Below, piece by piece: positions 5,612 to 7,098 of a DNA stretch of 7,098 nt (positions are counted from its first letter, which is position 1; the number at the start of each line of letters is the position of its first letter). Where the stretch lies: the NCBI GenBank assembly GCA_002455175.1, contig DKKJ01000111.1, forward strand, positions 11,381 to 18,478, written 5' to 3'. The notes below the pieces were generated by a model that worked only from the letters and a program-made list of their open reading frames with translations, made no database searches and was not told where the DNA came from. Both the position numbers and the translations under genes were made by a program. The DNA is from Opitutaceae bacterium UBA6669. GTDB lineage: Bacteria; Verrucomicrobiota; Verrucomicrobiia; Opitutales; Opitutaceae.

Positions 5612-6754
5612 CTAGTTGATGACCAATTCGGCCTGCAGGGCACCCGATCGCTTGAGGGACTGAAAAATCGCCATCATCTCACGGGTAGAAACGCCCAGTG
5701 CATTCAAGGCGGAGGCGAGGCGTTCGATAGACGGAATTTCATCCACCACCGTGAAACCACCTTTGACTTCATCAACCGCGGTCTGAGTGCTCGGCACTGC
5801 CACGGTTTGACCGGAGTTGTTGAAGGAGTTGGGCTGCGACACTCCGACATTGTTGGAAACGGTAATCGTGAGAGACCCCAAACTGATCGCCACTTGCGAA
5901 AGCCGTACAGTCGAAGTGGCTACAATGGTTCCCGTTCTCTCATTGATCACGATGCGGGCCATCGTATCCGGGGTCACTTCTATCTGCCCCATATCCGCGA
6001 GAAACGCGACTTCTCGACCACGATAAATCTCAGGGAGGACAACGTCGACACTCGCCGCATCGCGTGCTGACGCAGATGAGGGATAAACGTTGTTAATCGC
6101 ATCCGCCATCCGTGCTGCAGAGGTGAAATCTGGGTTGTGCAGTTGAAGGGAAAGGATTCCGTCCGTCACAACTTTGGCTGGAATCTCTCGCTCAACAATC
6201 GCGCCGTCGGTGATCAAGCCGACCGTGGGATGATTCTTTTGCACCGTCGCTCCACCGGCTCCGCCCGCGCCTCCAAGGAACCCACCGATAGCGATCGCTC
6301 CTTGCGCCACCGCATAGACGCGGCCGTCCGCTCCCAACAGGGGCGTCTGCAACAAAACTCCACCTTGGAGGGTCTTCGCATCGCCCATCGATGCGACCGT
6401 GACATCCATCCGAGATCCATTCTTCAGAAAAGCGCCGATATCAGCAGTCACCATTACCGCCGCTACATTCTTGGCTTTGATCTGCGAAGCATCGACAGCG
6501 ATACCGAACCGTTGCAGCGCATTTCCGACAGCACGCAGAGTGCCCTGAGAGTTCGAATCTCCATCCCCCGCCAAACCGATGACCAAGCCATAACCAACCA
6601 ACTGGTTTTCTCTCCCGCCGCCAACGAGAGCGAGGTCCTTGACGCGGGAGGCATGCAAACTGGTGTCAAGAAATAGGAATACCCCTAGCAAACCGAGAGA
6701 CAACTTCAGGACGGAAGTCACTCGATAGCTAAGGATGGAGGAAAAAAGCTTCAT
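5612..6754 (-). CDS. flgI: Flagellar P-ring protein FlgI
   Basis: Periplasmic protein forming the P-ring around the rod at the peptidoglycan. It has 380 residues. A Sec signal peptide has a basic start (MKLFSSILSYR), a hydrophobic core (VLKLSLGLLGVFLFL) and likely cleavage after SLHA. The mature protein begins SRVKDLA and has the family hallmarks NQLVGYGLVIGLAGDGD, TVQKNHPTVG, IVEREIP and a C-terminal ALNALGVSTREMMAIFQSLK, then GALQAELVIN. A longer frame exists to a TTG at 6784, but the chosen ATG gives a normal signal peptide. It starts 37 bases after the flgH stop. The leader CTTTCCGTT lacks an SD. Unlike E. coli FlgI, which I recall has a DsbA-made disulfide, it contains no cysteine. Confidence 0.97.
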   Translation of the reverse strand: MKLFSSILSYRVTSVLKLSLGLLGVFLFLDTSLHASRVKDLALVGGGRENQLVGYGLVIGLAGDGDSNSQGTLRAVGNALQRFGIAVDASQIKAKNVAAVMVTADIGAFLKNGSRMDVTVASMGDAKTLQGGVLLQTPLLGADGRVYAVAQGAIAIGGFLGGAGGAGGATVQKNHPTVGLITDGAIVEREIPAKVVTDGILSLQLHNPDFTSAARMADAINNVYPSSASARDAASVDVVLPEIYRGREVAFLADMGQIEVTPDTMARIVINERTGTIVATSTVRLSQVAISLGSLTITVSNNVGVSQPNSFNNSGQTVAVPSTQTAVDEVKGGFTVVDEIPSIERLASALNALGVSTREMMAIFQSLKRSGALQAELVIN

Positions 6755-6791
6755 AACGGAAAGGGGGAAAGTTTGGGCGACCAAGATGGGA

Positions 6792-7097
6792 TCAATAGGG
6801 GCGCAACTTCTCGTAGAGCTTAGTCAACCAGCCCTTTTTCTGAGCATCCGTCAGACTGCCTTCGTTGATGAACTCGACACGAGCGTCGGCAACATTGCTC
6901 GACGCCACGGTATTGGCGGGGGAGATATCATCGCTGCGGACAATTCCGTGGAGGACGACGTGCTGGGTTTCACCTGCAGAAACAACGCGGCGCACGCCTT
7001 GAATGACCAAGTTCCCGTTGGGCAGCACATCGGTCACTAGAACTGCAGCGCGCGCATTAAGACTCTGCGTATTGTTGACCTCGCCTCCGCCATTGAA
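6792..7097 (-). CDS. flgH: Flagellar L-ring protein FlgH (C-terminal part; 5' end outside window)
   Basis: Outer-membrane lipoprotein ring through which the rod passes. Only the last 101 residues are present; the frame is open to the right edge. Family hallmarks read in order: FNGGGEVNNTQSLNARAAV, then DVLPNGNLVIQG, ETQHVVLHGIVRSDDIS, NTVASSNVADARVEF and a tail with WLTKLYEKL. The lipobox and N-terminal half lie beyond position 7098. A GTG at 7037 is internal and not a start, because VLPNGNL directly follows it and conserved sequence continues upstream. TGA at 6794-6792. It is the first gene of the visible operon; further genes upstream are expected but not seen. Confidence 0.95.
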   Translation of the reverse strand, partial: FNGGGEVNNTQSLNARAAVLVTDVLPNGNLVIQGVRRVVSAGETQHVVLHGIVRSDDISPANTVASSNVADARVEFINEGSLTDAQKKGWLTKLYEKLRPY

Positions 7098-7098
7098 G

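Noticed and set aside
5605..5643. Longer FlgJ start at GTG 5643
   Set aside because: It overlaps flgI by 32 bases, adds unconserved residues including the only Cys, and leaves a better-placed GTG at 5604 unexplained.
5432..6070. Long plus-strand open frame (212 codons) antisense to flgI
   Set aside because: Its translation shows no recognisable family, it lies opposite a clear FlgI/FlgJ coding region, and long antisense frames are common in G+C-rich genes.
6137..6676. Plus-strand open frame (179 codons) antisense to the first half of flgI
   Set aside because: Low-complexity Arg/Ser/His-rich translation typical of a shadow frame; the opposite strand is a strongly conserved FlgI.

Overview
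This window is a stretch of a flagellated, Gram-negative bacterial chromosome. Both P-ring (FlgI) and L-ring (FlgH) genes are present, which implies an outer membrane and a peptidoglycan layer. Base composition is moderately G+C-rich. Flagellin sits next to fliW-csrA, and the minus-strand genes lack Shine-Dalgarno sequences. This would fit a Verrucomicrobiota/Opitutales-type or other PVC-related bacterium, but that placement is only an inference; a deltaproteobacterium-like lineage is not excluded.

Layout: positions 1-427 (+) hold the 3' part of a uracil-DNA glycosylase gene (ung). A 193-base gap follows. It contains a perfect 14-bp palindrome and a strong intrinsic terminator that belongs to the opposite strand. 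Everything from 621 to the right edge is one minus-strand flagellar run, read right to left: flgH (5' end outside the window), flgI, flgJ (rod-binding domain only), flgN, flgK, flgL, fliW, csrA and flagellin. Gaps are 7-71 bases, and the only convincing terminator lies directly after flagellin, so the set is probably one operon. No stretch over 300 bases lacks a gene.

How the genes work together: FlgH and FlgI form the bushings through which the FlgJ-assisted rod passes. FlgN is the export chaperone for the hook-filament junction proteins FlgK and FlgL, and flagellin builds the filament on top of them. FliW and CsrA form the known homeostatic switch: cytoplasmic flagellin binds FliW, and free FliW antagonises CsrA, a post-transcriptional repressor of flagellin. 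The order flgN-flgK-flgL-fliW-csrA-flagellin resembles that of Bacillus, here joined to the Gram-negative ring genes.

I see no mobile element, CRISPR, tRNA or defence system, and no clearly new system. The points worth a second look are: an Asn in place of the catalytic-motif His in Ung; a consistent pyrimidine-rich, SD-less pattern before the starts; long C tracts in both fliW and csrA mRNA, one of which could extend CsrA to an ATGA overlap with flagellin; a flagellin with a FlgL-like N-terminal motif; and the absence of cysteine from every flagellar product.
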